Shown here: in pieces, positions 33,214 to 43,972 of the stretch | Layout of the letters: each line of letters opens with the position of its first letter | Numbering within the stretch: position 1 is the stretch's first letter | NCBI GenBank assembly: GCA_029962745.1 | Contig: CM057162.1 | Location: 8,494,657-8,558,656 of the forward strand | Direction: 5' to 3' | Length of the DNA: 64,000 nucleotides | From: Echinometra lucunter | Lineage: Eukaryota; Echinodermata; Echinoidea; Camarodonta; Echinometridae | Made by a program: the position numbers and the translations under genes | Notes under the pieces: generated by a model | Seen by the model: only the letters and a program-made list of their open reading frames with translations | Databases searched by the model: none | What the model was told of the DNA's origin: nothing

Positions 33214-34537
33214 TTGTTTACACTGCCGTATTGCACTAGTAACTTTATTTCTATATTTATTAGGTGGTCTGTCATATCATGACAGATCACCTTTTAATTT
33301 CGTCAGAATTTTCTTATTATTCTCTTTATTGGTACCCACTTTTTTGTGTAGTCGAGATCTCAGAACTGGCTCAATCATTTTTCGTCAAATTTTCAGGAAT
33401 CATCAGTCATTACGAGATCTTGGATGTTTAGTCATTTTCAAGTTCATCGGGTCATCGTGACGTCATCCAGGCGCCATTTTGTAAATATCATCTCATGATC
33501 ATATCTTCATAACGGAATGTCATTTTTCATTTATATTTGGCATGATGAATATTCATATCAATCTGAACAATTCCAACTTTTTAAACGCGCGCGTACGCGT
33601 ACGTCCGCGCGTCAGTGCGCGCGCAAAATTTACAAATGCTCAAAATCACTCATGGATCAAACCAAAATCCATTTCAGGTCATTTTAAGCATTTCAAAAAT
33701 TTCCGCGCGTAACCGACCGTGCGCGCGTATTGCGCGTGCGCAACTCCTAAATAACGTAAAAACGCCGTTTTTTTCACTTGATTTGCAATTCTAAGACATT
33801 TCTTGACCATTTCCAGGAATTTAGAATCGATTTCAACTGACCATAAGGCCGCACGCGCGCGTCGAAGTTTGAAATCTGTGCGCGCGTCTATAGGGCAAAT
33901 AACGAAAAAACATGCAAAACATGCCCCTTTAAAATCCGCTATAGCTCGTTAAAAAGCATGGAGACCCCCATTTTTTTAAAAACATTTTCTGAAAGCCTAT
34001 TAGTTGAAGATTCGAATTCATGAAAAAAAATTGGGGGTCGAGCTGTCGGAACGTCGTCATATTCTCATGTGAACTAAAAATTTCATTTTTTTAATTATGA
34101 CGTCATATTTTTTACCTTTAATCAAGACTATCTCGCTTATTGTTGGTCGATTTTCACCGGGATTTCAGTATGTTGTAGCTGAGACAATGCTCTTATATAT
34201 TAGTTGCCTTCATTTTTCATTTTGAGAACTGCATCATGGTCTAATCTTACGATAAACGGAGGCATGTCATTTTTTCACATTTTGCGTGTATTGTCTATGG
34301 GATATGACTTTTTTCTAATTCTTGATTCTACATTCCCGTCTTTTTTGAGCAACAGCTGCGTTATTTCTACTCGATTTTCGCCGAGCTTCGAATATGTGTA
34401 GCTGAGAAAATTCTCTATCTTGAGTGTGCTATTCATTTTTTTAATCAGATGTCAGGAACATATCGAAATTTCAACTGGAATATATGATTCAGGAATCCCA
34501 TTTTCCATCTACGTGTTATCTCTATGGACTATATTCT

Positions 34538-34605
34538 GGTCCATCGGTAAAGCACTGGTCTCACATCCTCATGCTCACTGGTTCGACTCCCGGCGACGGC
34601 GGTGT
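34538..34605 (+). repeat. tRNA-like motif in the inserted element
   Basis: GGTAAAGCACTGGTCTCA resembles an A box region, followed at tRNA spacing by GGTTCGACTCCCGGC (B box). No convincing acceptor stem is formed, so it is a SINE-type remnant rather than a gene. Confidence 0.4.
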
Positions 34606-34959
34606 CAATTTTTTTTTCTTCTTTTTTTTTTTTTAAACATTTTTTGCCTTTTAATATTACCATCTTCATCGACTACGTTTGCACATACAATTACAAACAA
34701 TGCCATAACTACGTTATATTGCCTGTTATGTCTATTGCAATGCAGTGTACATAAGTTTATGTACAACCCTATTGCAAATATGATTCATGAACGTGTATTA
34801 AACCTTTAGGGCTAACTTTGCATAGTAATAAAAATCAAATCGTCCTGTTGTCTGTGATGCTAGTCTCCTTCTTAGACCTGAATATTTTTCGAGTTCATCA
34901 GGTCATCGAACATTAGATAAAGTGGTGATTAGACGGAAAATAGATTACCCAACACAAAA

Positions 34960-35760
34960 CGTTTCAGAGCGTTCTTAGAATAAATTTATTAGGTCTGCTA
35001 CATCTTCGTCTTTAATAATTGTTACAAAACATTTTTATTAGATCCGTTTCGTCTTCGACTTTATTAAACGTTCATAAAACGTTTTTATTAGGTCTGCTGG
35101 GTCTTTGTCTTTAATAAACGTTCACAAAACGTTTTCGGAACGTTCACAAAACGTTTTTATTAGGTCTGCTACGTCTTCGTCTTTAATAAACGTTCACAAA
35201 ACGTTTACAAAACGTTTTTTATTAGGTCCGCTACGTCTTCGTCTTGAATAAACGTTCACAAAATAATTTCAGAACGTTCACAAAATGTTTATAAAACGTT
35301 TTTCTTAGGTCTGCTATGTCTTCGTCTTTAATAAACGTTCACAAAACGTTGTCAGAAACCTTCACAAAACGTTTACAAAACGTTTTTATTAGGTCGGCTA
35401 TGTCCTCATCTTTAATAAATGTTTGCTATGTCTTCGTCTGTAATAAACGTTCGCAAAACATTTTCAGAACGTTCATAAAACGTTTACAAAACGTCTTTAT
35501 TAGGTCCGCTACGTTTTAGTCCTTAGTAAAAGTTCTCAAAACGTTTTCAGAACGTTCACAAAAGTTTTTGTTTTATGTCCGCTACGTCTTCGTCTTTAAA
35601 AAACGTTGGCAAAACATTTTCAGAAGGTTCATAAATCGTTTACAAAACATTTTTATTAGGTCCGCTACGTCTTTGTCTTTAATAAACGTTCACAAAACGT
35701 TTTCAGAACATTCACAAAACGTTTTTTGTATCAGGGCTGCTTCCTCTTCGTAAAGTTTCT
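34960..35760. repeat. Complex minisatellite (AAAACGTTTTTATTAGGTCYGC)
   Basis: About ten units of variable length (roughly 50-110 nt) combine TTATTAGGTCTGCTACGTCT, TCGTCTTTAATAAACGTTCA and one or more CAAAACGTTT palindromes. It is very rich in AACGTT. Confidence 0.85.
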
Positions 35761-36095
35761 CTGAATGGGGATTTTAATTGGGAATGACTATAATCCTCTT
35801 GATGACCATGATAATGAGATAGTAATGTTGTTGACGGTGATACAAACCCTGATGATGAAAATGATACATAAAAGGCCAACTGTCATATACCTTTCATAAT
35901 CATAGATATCATATCCATATCAAAAAGACGACAGACCACCTAATTCGTCTGATCAAATGACGAATTAAATCTCGTTATAAGTTATTTTTCTATATTCAGT
36001 TGGATTCTTTATATATTTTCGATACAAGTTATTTTTCTTCCTACACATCTTCTTTAAATCATTATTAAACCAAGGGTTTTTCTTAAATTGTCGGT

Positions 36096-37151
36096 CTAAC
36101 TTCTCTTTGAAAGGAAAAATTGATCATATAGACTAGTTAATTTATTCATAAAAATATCAAATCTACGATCAACATCTATGATATCATATACATCATTCCA
36201 GTTAGTACACGGTAAAACTTTCAGAAAGTCAGTAACATTTTCATTATTCATAACACGTCTGTAGCACTTAGGATTAGAGTATGAAACATTGTCACAATTA
36301 ATAATTGTGAAAACACTAAGATGATCACTGACATCATTAACAAGGATTCCAGTTTTTAAGACACTATCCAAGTTGTTTGTGAATATGTTATCAATAAGAG
36401 TCGCTGAAGTTTGTGTTATTCTCGTTGGGTTTAAAATCAAAGGTATACAAGAATAAGTTACTAAAAGATCAACAAAATGTTGTACTTGATAGGAATTTGT
36501 CATTAAAAGAGCAATGTTAAAAGCACCTATAAAAAAAGCATTGCTTATTTTCTCTAGTTATTGCACAAAGAGGGTCCTCTAAGTAACTAAAAAAATCAGA
36601 TAAATCTTGCCCAGGGGGCCTGTACACAATGGAAAGAATAATATTTTTTTACTTTAGAATAGATCTCAATAAAGATAGTTTCTATACATTGGTTAAAAAC
36701 TTCTAAGTCCTTACGGATTTTATACTTCATACCGTTTTTTTATCAAACAGCCTACATCGCCTCCTCGTTTGTCTTGTCTTCCATTACCAAGAAAACTATA
36801 ATCAGGAATTTGTATTTCTTCATTATGTGCTAGCCAAGTTTCTGATAGTGCTTTACATGAAAATGGGCAAGATATGCTGGCAAGAACACTGCGAAAGTTA
36901 TCAATATTTTTTTTAATGCTTCGACAGTTAAAATGTACCATGGAGAAAACTCTTTTATTTTTCAAAAGTAATTCCTTTGTTATATCATTGTATTCATTAG
37001 GAAGAACATAATTAGCATCATCAATTGTAATATTGTCAGTCATAATGTTTATATCCTGAATATCTCGTTCTGAACATGTAGAACATTCACCTGTCAATGT
37101 AGTTGAGATTTGCCTTCTACAATTAGTACATAGATTGGGATGGGAAAACAT
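36096..37151 (-). pseudogene. LINE APE-type endonuclease, broken
   Basis: The first segment (37151-36720) has a Cys pair region (CTNCRR, CSTC), then FNCRSIKKNIDNF and LSETWL, the start of an exonuclease-endonuclease-phosphatase fold. The frame is lost between about 36720 and 36503. The second segment (36503-36096) ends the domain with NPTRITQTSATLIDNIF and SDHLSVF. In the intervening frame the usual GDFN motif reads GAFN, replacing a catalytic Asp. The element was therefore inactive as an endonuclease. Confidence 0.75.
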
Positions 37152-37323
37152 AATACAAATATAACATTAAGAACAAAACAAGTATGAAATCACTGGAGAA
37201 AAAAAAACCAAACCAAACAAACAAACGTATGGCGATGATAGTTCGATGAGAGAAAACCATTATCCCAGGATGAAAATGCTTTGTCCAAGATTCACATGGA
37301 CATAAGAAATGTAAGTATATGGT

Positions 37324-38042
37324 TCATAGAGATTTTAAGTCATCCTCACCATGAATTACCTTGATCACTTTGTCTTTTCCTTTCATCAGTGCTATTATCC
37401 GACCATCCGTGCTCCAAGCCGACGCTATCTTCTTGTGATCCCTTGTGTGTTTTAGCAGTTCTTGGTTTCTGGTCGTGAGATCTTCAACAAGAATCATCTT
37501 TGTGCCTTTTAGGTTCCGTCTGCTAGCCAGAACCTCACGTCGTTTCCTATACGATTTGAATTTGATGATGATGCCCCGTGGGATAGTCGTACCATCTTGT
37601 TTGTGTCGCTTTGCCCCAACTCGATGACTCCTTTCGATGTCTTCCCTTTGAACGTTGACTTTCAGTGAATTACTGGCGACAGCTAAGATGACATCATCGG
37701 TGTTTTCCCCCTGCTGCTCAGGACAACCAAAGAGTCTCAAACAATTTCTTCTTGAATACTGCTCCTGTGCGTCAAGCGAGTTGCTGAGTTTCTGCACACG
37801 ATATTCCTGGAATTTCAGCCTTTCTTTAAGACTGACAATCTCCTCAGTCTTTTTGTCGTTGCTCACTTGAAGTTAAAAAATATCACTTTTTTGTCTATCC
37901 ACTTCCATTTGCAAGTCAGCAAGTCGTTTCTCGGCAGATGTTTCAATAAGTGAAAGGAATCCTTTGTCGGTAACAATGTCTTTTAGAATCTCCTGAACAA
38001 GTGCTGAATTATTTCCTTTTTATTAGTAACGGGTACATCCAT
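37324..38042 (-). pseudogene. LINE ORF1 (coiled coil plus RRM-like core), broken
   Basis: On the minus strand a probable start MDVPVTNKK lies near 38042, but stops and a frameshift follow around 37870-37990. The open part (37866-37324, 180 residues) has a coiled coil (LKERLKFQEYRVQKLSNSLD), then RRNCLRLFG, a nucleic-acid-binding core with IIIKFKSYRKRREVLASRR, and a C-terminal basic region. This matches the RNA-chaperone ORF1 proteins of LINEs. Confidence 0.75.
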
Positions 38043-39021
38043 TGTAAGCGATATAAGTTCAGTGAACTGCTGAGAACAAATTCTCTGTGTTGTCAATACT
38101 GAACAGAAAGAACAGAATAGCTGACATCAAAATGAAGATGTGGGACCATACTCAGGTACCCAAGCACTTGCAGTAAATCTTAGGATAAAGATTTCAAGAG
38201 ATATTCACAAGTTATTAGAAAAATAATATGATGAAAAGCAGCTCAGATCTTTCCTGAAAGAATAAGTAGTCCAAAGGATCTTACATAGCCTTGGTTAAGC
38301 TTGACAAAGGTGGTGAAAAAAAATCTGTAGACCTGTAGACCTCCCACCCCCCGAAATTTTCAAGACTGCATTTTTGACTGATAATTTTCCAAATTCAACT
38401 AAGAGTGGGGCGCCAGAACCTTTAATTTCAAAAACGTTAAAAGCGCAATCATGACTGCCTTTGTCTCTTCGCCTGCACGTTTCTTCGAACAATTAACGTA
38501 TTCTTGCGCCTCTCCCACGAAAAAGATCCTGCTACGGCACCAGATTGTTGGACTTGACGAAACATTTCGATCAGGAAACTGACGCTGGCAAGCCTGGGCA
38601 ACTTGCACGCAGGCTTGCAATGCGGTTCCATTCCGTGAAAAGATCCGAAATCCTCTTTGCTCAGCTCAGGAACGCAAGTGAAAAACACACGTTTAAATCT
38701 GCATCCTCTCTAATCGAGAGATTTGATGAAAGAAACATAACAAAGAACATAAACGAAATGATAATGTATCATGCCGATCTTAGGCAAGGTTGGTGCATCC
38801 TTACAAATCGTGAACACTTATTCTGCGCAACTCGATTTTGACATTCGAATTTTAAACTCTTCTTGCTCATCAATGCGTGAAACTTTTGTTTTGTATCAGG
38901 TATCAGCAAAAGGAGGAAGAACTGAACTTTATAAAGATGCATATGATATTCCATGAATTATTCTATTCAGTCTGAAAAATAGTTGCTAATCCCGGTCTCC
39001 TTTTTTTTCTGGGACGCACTG

Positions 39022-39951
39022 TATTATGTAGACCTTAATGTACATGCATGCAAATGTTATCAGGAATAACACTGTGATGGTTACATGGTGATGATGCAAC
39101 CATCACAACCATCACTGTGATGGTTGCATATTATATTAAGCATAAATCATTTATCAAATTAATAGTACATAAATTCTTCTTGATTTTGCTTTCACTTTCA
39201 CTCTTTGCCACCCTTCTTGCTTGCTTTCAAAATATCTCTTCACTTTGTAAACCAAACAGGGTAATTGGAGAGTAAAAACTTTATGAACACAAAACAACAA
39301 GTATCATAGCGAACATCAAAGTGATAAGATTAACATTGGAAGTCATGAGGGCAGCTCATTGGACACATTTCAATTGTCGATTTCTATTACTATTTCCCTT
39401 TTTGTTGTCATGTGCACGCGCTTAACAGTTACGACGATTTACTATCACTATAAGTTAATTTATTGGTCGGTCACGGTAGCAATTCTGCCCTACTTTGACA
39501 AAAGGAAGCAAGTGACATATCAACCAAAATTTCGTTTTTTATAGTTTCATATTGTATGTAGTGTTCTCTTCCTCTGGGCCAAATTTTATGCATGAACACT
39601 CATCATGCTAAGAGATATGTTAGAAAAGACATCACAGTTTTCCATTAATTGACATCAGTGTAAACTGAAGATACATTTTGCTCTTTTACAGGAAATTTCA
39701 CTTTTGTCACTTGCCGCCTTTTGTCAAAGTAGGGCAGAATTGGTGTGCACTGGTGTGTGGGTGTATGTGTTCAGGTTGGCGAAGGGTGGGTGCATAAGAC
39801 CTAGGCCTACTTTGCGGATACTTATGCGAGATATTGATGTCATTAAGTCATGGTAGGCATGGTAGGGATGGGCCAGGTATCTTTTACTTTTAGCGTTTCC
39901 TTTGCCTTCTTTCTCGACCCTTTTCCCTGTCTCTCTATCTCTCCCATGTTT

Positions 39952-39982
<31 letters not shown>

Positions 39983-40323
39983 TGGGGTGGAAAATGTGCC
40001 TCCCATAACTATGGTGGTGTTATTGTATGTGATGAATATGTTTAAGTCATATTGTACACACGTGACCTTCGGAGTGTGCATTGTTTCAAGGTTTGCGTTT
40101 CATCGATACACATTGTCGAATCATATGATATCAATACCAAATTTCATATTTTGTCGTTAAATATATTACATTAGGTATTCCATGAGGGCAAAATGCCTGT
40201 TATAACCACTCTGTTTTAGGGATTTTATAGGGTTCCATCATATAAAAAACATTTACAAATTTCAAGAACTTCACCTTTCAAAAAAATGTTTATCATGATC
40301 CTACAGATCCTGTTGAGACCAGA
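39022..40323. other. Upstream flank of signal exon copy 1
   Basis: Collinear with 44765-46097 of copy 2. It holds the short inverted repeat of ACCATCACAG..TGTGATGGTT (39060-39130), the MITE at 39480-39742 and a TG/G microsatellite (39953-39983). The promoter is not identified. Confidence 0.5.
39480..39742. mobile_element. Foldback MITE (CAATTCTGCCCTACTTTGAC ends)
   Basis: The left end CAATTCTGCCCTACTTTGAC and the right end GTCAAAGTAGGGCAGAATTG are perfect inverses. It is absent from the equivalent place in copy 2 (about 45130). Confidence 0.75.
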
Positions 40324-40402
40324 ATGCCTTTGAACATGCTACGACAGGAAGGATTGATCATTGTCCTGGTCTTCATTACAACAATCGTCTTGATAGATTC
40401 TC
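40324..40402 (+). CDS. Signal-peptide exon, copy 1 (Ig receptor)
   Basis: ATG at 40324 begins MPLNMLRQEGLIIVLVFITT and continues IVLIDS. A short polar N-terminus, a hydrophobic core and a small-residue end make a typical signal peptide. The donor TTCTC/GTAAGT at 40402/40403 leaves phase 1, matching the next exon at 41966. The ATG was chosen because copy 2 (46098) has its ATG in the same place. The copies differ at 8 of 79 bases, mostly changing residues. It is either the first exon of a truncated duplicate gene, an alternative first exon, or an allele. Confidence 0.7.
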
Positions 40403-40795
40403 GTAAGTGGTTTAATATAACCATAGACATTTAATGGTAAATTTGCTTAAATAGAAAAAAATTCAGGTTCATAATTTGTTTACCATACTTCTTCTCAAAC
40501 CTTCATTGCATCACTTCACACCACTGAGCTTCATCAATTATCATTTTAAAAGTAATCAAGTACTGTGTTATGATCAGCTCAGGTTTGTGTTGGGATTAGC
40601 TTTAAGAATGTTTTATTATCTTGTTTGGTGTTATCCTTTAACGTATTTTAGTCATCGTCATGTAATAATTTTTATGATATTTTCATTTGGTCTCATTTGG
40701 AAAAAAAAAAAAAATGTAATTAGGCCTTCGAGCTGCCAGGCTGTCAGTTTTCCTCAATAAAGTCGTACGCGGCAATTTTTTTCTTAAGAGGCAAG

Positions 40796-40811
40796 AATAT
40801 ATATATATACG

Positions 40812-40852
<41 letters not shown>
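40796..40852. repeat. (AT)n microsatellite
   Basis: Alternating AT with two short interruptions. Confidence 0.95.
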
Positions 40853-40857
<5 letters not shown>

Positions 40858-40859
40858 AT

Positions 40860-41055
40860 ATTTGAGAGAACACACAAGCGTGGGAGCGAAGTGAAGCACT
40901 TTTAGAACTGAAATTGAAGGAACTGGTACACATTATGGGTGGAATTTCGGGAAATTCTCAATAAAAACGGTGAGGAAAAAATAGAAAAAAGTGGGGCTTT
41001 GAAAATTTCTATGGGGGCAACTGCCCCCTGACCCCTATGTGCGTACGGCCATGGA
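40860..41055. mobile_element. Fragment of the ACGGCC-ended family
   Basis: It shares the TGAAATTGAAGGA-type core and the right end CCCCTATGTGCGTACGGCCAT with 43530-43795 and with the fragment at 51633-51800. The left end is not clear. Confidence 0.45.
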
Positions 41056-41965
41056 GCCATACAATTCAGTGTTTGGAAACACTGTTTTTTTTAAAGTATA
41101 TTCACTATATTCAAGTTCGTATGCCTTTGCGTACTTGAAAAGCAGTATATTTTACTGAATGTACCTACCCTCTATTTTAAACAAAACTTTAATAAATAAA
41201 TAAATAAATATCGGGGGGGGGGGGTCCAAGATATTTACCAGACAATGGCTAAGGATTATTTCACATGCATGCGCTTAGCTGTGAACAGTTATTATTTTCT
41301 CAGGTGATTGCTACACCTACCCACAACATATGTTATAGCCATATTCAGGAGTCTCTTACCCTCCTCTCTTTTCAACTCTTATAATGCAGGGGAGGGGAAT
41401 CCCCTGGTTTTAGGTGTCATAATTTTACAAACGAAGTCCTTTGGAGCTGAATCCATTCCATAATCACTGAATCCCCTCCATACCGCACTCCACTTCTAAT
41501 TGGTCGTGGAATTTCTTTTGAGAGCGTGTTATACTCCATAAAGATCGCTAAGTTTTCAAAACTTTGGTTTAGTTGCTATTCCTAAGTTCGATACTAAGGG
41601 GGGGGGGGGGGGGGGGGGGGGCAAGCCTTTGCTCATGAATACCGGGCATTCGATGTGGAATACTCTCCTTCGAGAGATTAGAAATAGCAGTTCAGTTGAC
41701 AAGTTTAGAATAAATTTAAAGAGTATCTGTTTAATTGCTTTTCCCTGTCATGTCATATCCTCTCCCATTGCATTTTGTCTGTAATTTCATCTTTTGCACA
41801 AGTTGCACCTTGAGCATTCAATTATCAAATGGATTTCGTGCCTTACAAATCTTATTATGATTATTATTATTATCGTTGTTATTGTTGTTATTATGATTAT
41901 TATTGTCATTATCATCATTCCACTCAAGAAATGATCAGTAATCGAACATCTGTCATTATTTCTAG

Positions 41966-42079
41966 AAATTCCTGAGAACCTGGTGATCGTTGATGTCAGA
42001 CCAGTTTTTCTTAAAGGGTATGACGGGGTGCTAAAATGCCAGTTCAATGGAGATCCACGAGCTGTCTTCTGGCTCAAAG
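41966..42079 (+). CDS. Ig half-domain exon, copy 1
   Basis: The acceptor is TTTCTAG ending at 41965 and the donor is AAAG/GTAAAG at 42079/42080. The exon is 114 nt, phase 1 to phase 1, encoding QIPENLVIVDVRPVFLKGYD and GVLKCQFNGDPRAVFWLK. The Cys of LKC and the Trp of VFW are the first Ig-domain cysteine and core Trp. The partner half with the second Cys is not present before the N gap. It differs from the copy at 54934 by 2 of 114 bases (one residue, N to D). Confidence 0.75.
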
Positions 42080-42640
42080 GTAAAGCAGGCAACCAGTGTC
42101 TGGGTTTCTGCCACTTTCTATCCTGATACGATTTGTTGCAAATTCTTATTCAGATTTGTTTTTTTTCTAAATCATTTCCTGTACTTTTTAATCTGTCTAT
42201 GTTTGTACTGATTGTAAACTGAACAATTTCAGCCTTCCTGCTGCTTGTTCCTTCTTTTATTTTGAATAAACCTATGAATGAAATGAATGAATAAAAATGA
42301 ATGAAGTGACTGTGTGCCGAATTAGCAAAAATCGTTTCATACATATTTCGGCAGAAAATTTTTCGTCAAGATGAAGTATGAATGTAATGAAAAGTTCAGA
42401 CGAAATGTGATAATAACAGCGCATTACAAATTACATTTCATTGTGGTTGTTCAGGGCCTATATGTGTTTGAATTTGTTGATGACATTATACAGAACAGAT
42501 ATGAACTTATTAAGTCAGACCTGTCGTTTTGGAACATTCCTATGCCTTACGTATATTCGTTTAAGTATAAAAAGATCTTGTAAATACCTGTACATCTCGT
42601 TTTATGTGAAACTGATAATTTGTTTGACGGCGACATTTTG

Positions 42641-42912
42641 ACACAATAATAATAACTCTTATTTACCCAGGGTAGCCACTTCAGCTATCAGCTGATCTTC
42701 CAGCGGGCCCTGCATAACATAATATGTTATTATTACCCTTTTCCATTCTATTATGCCGAGCGCCTGGCTAGAAGGCAGAAGGTCCCATTTTTGTAAGTCT
42801 TTGGTATGACTCGGCCGGGGATCGAACCCACGACCTCCCGTTCATGAGACGGACGCTCTATCAATTATTGAGCCACCATGCCCGGTGGTAACTGGGCATG
42901 GTATGTAACCGT
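42641..42912 (-). mobile_element. tRNA-headed SINE
   Basis: On the minus strand it opens with GGCATGGTGGCTCAAT, then GATAGAGCGTCCGTCTCATG and GGTCGTGGGTTCGATCCCCG, a recognisable tRNA-like head with an anticodon-position CAT. A body with CGCTGGAAGATCAGCTGATAG follows and an ATT repeat ends it. Copy 2 of the block lacks it: TTTTGACATTAAACCGTATG at about 55965-55985 is uninterrupted. Confidence 0.7.
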
Positions 42913-42919
42913 ATGTAAC

Positions 42920-43419
42920 NNNNNNNNNNNNNNNNNNNNNNNNNNNNNNNNNNNNNNNNNNNNNNNNNNNNNNNNNNNNNNNNNNNNNNNNNNNNNNNNN
43001 NNNNNNNNNNNNNNNNNNNNNNNNNNNNNNNNNNNNNNNNNNNNNNNNNNNNNNNNNNNNNNNNNNNNNNNNNNNNNNNNNNNNNNNNNNNNNNNNNNNN
43101 NNNNNNNNNNNNNNNNNNNNNNNNNNNNNNNNNNNNNNNNNNNNNNNNNNNNNNNNNNNNNNNNNNNNNNNNNNNNNNNNNNNNNNNNNNNNNNNNNNNN
43201 NNNNNNNNNNNNNNNNNNNNNNNNNNNNNNNNNNNNNNNNNNNNNNNNNNNNNNNNNNNNNNNNNNNNNNNNNNNNNNNNNNNNNNNNNNNNNNNNNNNN
43301 NNNNNNNNNNNNNNNNNNNNNNNNNNNNNNNNNNNNNNNNNNNNNNNNNNNNNNNNNNNNNNNNNNNNNNNNNNNNNNNNNNNNNNNNNNNNNNNNNNNN
43401 NNNNNNNNNNNNNNNNNNN
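42920..43419. other. Assembly gap, 500 N
   Basis: Exactly 500 N, the usual placeholder for unknown size. It lies precisely between the end of block copy 1 and the start of block copy 2. Confidence 1.
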
Positions 43420-43526
43420 TCGTATCTGACCAAAATAGTTCGTTACACTTGACAGCAGCTTTCAAAGGGTGGCTCAACTAGAGATCGAGGGGAGGGTTTT
43501 TACAGTAATGGGTATATAGGCACATA

Positions 43527-43795
43527 AGGCAGGGCCGTACGCGGAACTTTTTGGGGGGAGGGGGCAAGACGCGTAATATTTTCGAAGAAGCTTTAAAGCG
43601 ACGGAGCAAAGTGATCGAGCTGGTCAAGAGCCTGCTCTGAATCTTTAAAAGTGAAATGGCAGGATTTGGTGCATACTTTTCGTGGGTTTTATGGAAATTT
43701 TCAGTAAAAAAATGTAAGTTTTCAAGTTTTCATTTTTTTTTTTTTTTGGGGGGGGGGGGGGGAGGGGGGCATCGCTCCCCGCTGCGCACGGCCAT
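43527..43795. mobile_element. ACGGCC-ended element
   Basis: It starts AGGGCCGTACGCGGAAC with a G-run and ends with a G-run and GCTGCGCACGGCCAT. The interior AGCGACGGAGCAAAGTGATC resembles GAGCGAAGTGAAGC at 40880. Relatives: 40860-41055 and 51633-51800. Confidence 0.55.
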
Positions 43796-43854
43796 ATTTA
43801 AAGCAGCTTTCAAAGGGCGGCCCAACCAGGGATCGAGAAAAGGAAGGGATGTTT

Positions 43855-43972
43855 CATAAAAATTGTCAGCACTGACAAGTTGTCAGTCACTGACAATTCT
43901 TCTCAGCCAATCAAAACCAAGGATTTTACTGAAATAATTGTCAGTGACTGTCAATTTTCATGAAAATGGTAC
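43855..43972. mobile_element. Palindromic MITE (TTTCATRA ends)
   Basis: GTTTCATAAAAATTGTCAGC and ATTTTCATGAAAAT-type ends, with several TGTCAGTCACTGACA palindromes and CTCAGCCAATCAAAACC. Related to 7005-7145. Confidence 0.55.

Larger units (their letters stand above)
33263..35940. mobile_element. DNA element with GGTGGTCTGTC ends inside the LINE
   Basis: GGTGGTCTGTC at the left and GACAGACCACC at the right are inverted and bounded by TA on both sides. It interrupts the LINE between the endonuclease and the reverse transcriptase. Inside: a CpG-rich CGCGCG stretch (33585-33740), a tRNA-like motif (34538-34605) and a minisatellite (34960-35760). No transposase frame was recognised, so it is non-autonomous. 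Confidence 0.7.
31175..38290 (-). mobile_element. Non-LTR retrotransposon (Jockey/CR1-like LINE), broken
   Basis: On the minus strand the order is ORF1 (38042-37324), endonuclease (37151-36096) and reverse transcriptase (33213-31442), with a 3' end near 31180 that carries a repeated TCTAAA-type tail. It is interrupted at 33263-35940 by a DNA element and contains frameshifts, so it is dead. The combination of ORF1 with an RRM-like core, an APE-type endonuclease and a YADD reverse transcriptase places it in the Jockey/CR1 group; the exact clade is not resolved. The 5' limit is approximate. Confidence 0.8.
30901..39021. mobile_element. Mariner-type element holding a nested LINE
   Basis: The left end CAGTGCGTCCCAGAAAAAA and right end TTTTTTTCTGGGACGCACTG are inverted and flanked by TA (30899-30900 and 39022-39023). 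Subterminal TTGCGCAGAATAA near both ends is also inverted. The duplicated block has an uninterrupted site at about 44762. Without the LINE the element would be about 1.0 kb. No intact transposase was recognised in the flanks 30901-31175 or 38290-39021. Confidence 0.8.
29606..42919. repeat. Duplicated block, copy 1
   Basis: It is collinear with 43420 to about 55996. Anchors present in both: CTTTCAAAGGGTGGCTCAAC, GCTGAATGTCCGACCATGTG, the signal exon, CACTCCACTTCTAATTGGTC, the first Ig exon, and AACCGTATGTAAC at the end. Copy 1 runs exactly into the N gap. It carries the 8.1 kb nested insertion that copy 2 lacks. Confidence 0.8.

Noticed and set aside
38295..38956. Possible mariner transposase in the right flank of the nested element
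   Set aside because: Short frames exist on both strands, but I could not identify a helix-turn-helix or DDE/DDD pattern, so no transposase is claimed.
42800..42900. tRNA-Met gene
   Set aside because: A and B boxes and a CAT anticodon position are visible, but the acceptor stem does not pair well and a SINE body follows, so it is a SINE head.
42842..43477. Long frames of about 200 residues
   Set aside because: They are made of N and cross the assembly gap. The same applies to 60198-60782.
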